From: Rhizosphaericola sp047606825
GTDB lineage: Bacteria > Bacteroidota > Bacteroidia > Chitinophagales > Chitinophagaceae
Direction of reading: 5' to 3'
Assembly: GCA_047606825.1 (NCBI GenBank)
Contig: JASGDY010000030.1
Location: 1 to 41,815 of the forward strand
DNA: 41,815 nt
The position numbers and the translations under genes are program-made. This document shows, one piece after another, positions 41,505-41,815 of this stretch (position 1 is its first letter; each line of letters begins with the position of its first letter). The notes under the pieces are model-generated. The model was not told the DNA's origin, did no database searches, and saw only the letters and a list, made by a program, of their open reading frames with translations.

Positions 41505-41815
41505 ATTTGCATAAATATTGGCATTTAAATCTGCCGTATTTGCCATATAAGTACAGGGCAAACGCATCTAAATATCTGTCCCACTTTTTTTCTTGACAAA
41601 AAAAGTGGCAAAAAAGTTAAGTCCGCAAAAGGCGAACGCTGCGCGCCAGTCGTGTTGACGCTTCGGAACATTTCCGGCGGCTGTTGCAGCTGTGTAGTTG
41701 TTTCAAACCGCGCCGGAAACACCTCCCGCGCCAACGCTCCTTTTCGCTGTTTGCGGACGGGGACATTGGTGTATTGAGAAGGTCTATAGCGTTCTCTGTT
41801 GAATAATATAAACAC
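41505..41815. other. Non-coding region at window end, probable dispersed repeat
   Basis: No gene that I can support lies here. A minus-strand frame spans 41525-41815 but its protein is low-quality (many unusual residues, no motif). An inverted repeat, TTTCCGGCG (41671-41679) with CGCCGGAAA (41711-41719), and a stretch with two AAAAAAGTGG-like words (41585-41612) suggest a palindromic repeat of the sort often placed beside RNA genes. Confidence 0.4.

Noticed and set aside
41525..41815. Minus-strand frame of 96 codons at the window end
   Set aside because: No motif, open at the window edge, and coincident with a probable repeat.
1..41815. CRISPR array, prophage or intact insertion sequence
   Set aside because: No regularly spaced repeats, integrase, transposase or phage structural genes were found on either strand.

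Overview
The window looks like a chromosomal segment of a Bacteroidota bacterium, most likely of the Chitinophagaceae/Sphingobacteriia type. I base this on the promoter-like sites (TTTG, about 20 nt, TAnnTTTG) in front of the tRNA, osmC and other genes, the general lack of strong Shine-Dalgarno sites, the long form of IspH, the LytTR regulator paired with a propeller/Y_Y_Y histidine kinase, and the bacillithiol protein YtxJ. Most of the window is housekeeping and metabolic DNA. There is no phage, complete insertion sequence or CRISPR array.

Layout. 1-6.7 kb: an ABC exporter, a small membrane protein, a SatD-like regulator overlapping a DUF3307 membrane protein (preceded by a tandem palindromic operator), a YdjM-type membrane protein, ispH and a small soluble protein. 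6.7-12.3 kb: a HAD phosphatase and the pyruvate dehydrogenase E1 beta subunit, then a GH29 alpha-L-fucosidase and an Omp85-type outer-membrane protein. 12.4-16.4 kb: a GNAT acetyltransferase, a TlpA-like lipoprotein, an exported YdcF-like domain joined to hemopexin-like repeats, and OsmC. 16.5-22.7 kb: a UbiD-family decarboxylase and a divergent LytTR regulator / sensor kinase pair.

22.7-29.8 kb is a nitrite-assimilation locus. On the minus strand are a Crp-type regulator and cobA (siroheme precursor). On the plus strand are nirB, nirD, an alginate-export-type outer-membrane channel and a formate/nitrite transporter. Together they can bring nitrite across both membranes, make the siroheme and reduce nitrite to ammonium. 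29.8-39.5 kb: a polyprenol-phosphate mannosyltransferase, a 3'-5' exonuclease, an Mpl-like Mur ligase, YtxJ, a starch-binding 4-alpha-glucanotransferase, an S10 peptidase and purine nucleoside phosphorylase. 39.5-41.2 kb is a visibly AT-richer AraC/SDR pair that ends beside a tRNA-Val gene with a clear promoter and terminator.

The most interesting items are: the tandem 24-bp dyads in front of satD-DUF3307; the YdcF-hemopexin fusion; a NirD that keeps all four Rieske ligands; a lysine-rich histone-H1-like tail on the glucanotransferase; a 35-bp direct repeat bracketing the S10 peptidase gene; an SDR lacking the catalytic Tyr and Lys; a near-consensus promoter that faces only a terminator (small RNA candidate); a 48-bp perfect palindrome; and a multi-hairpin module in front of the sensor kinase, which has no ATG start. 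All family calls come from reading motifs by eye; no database search was run.
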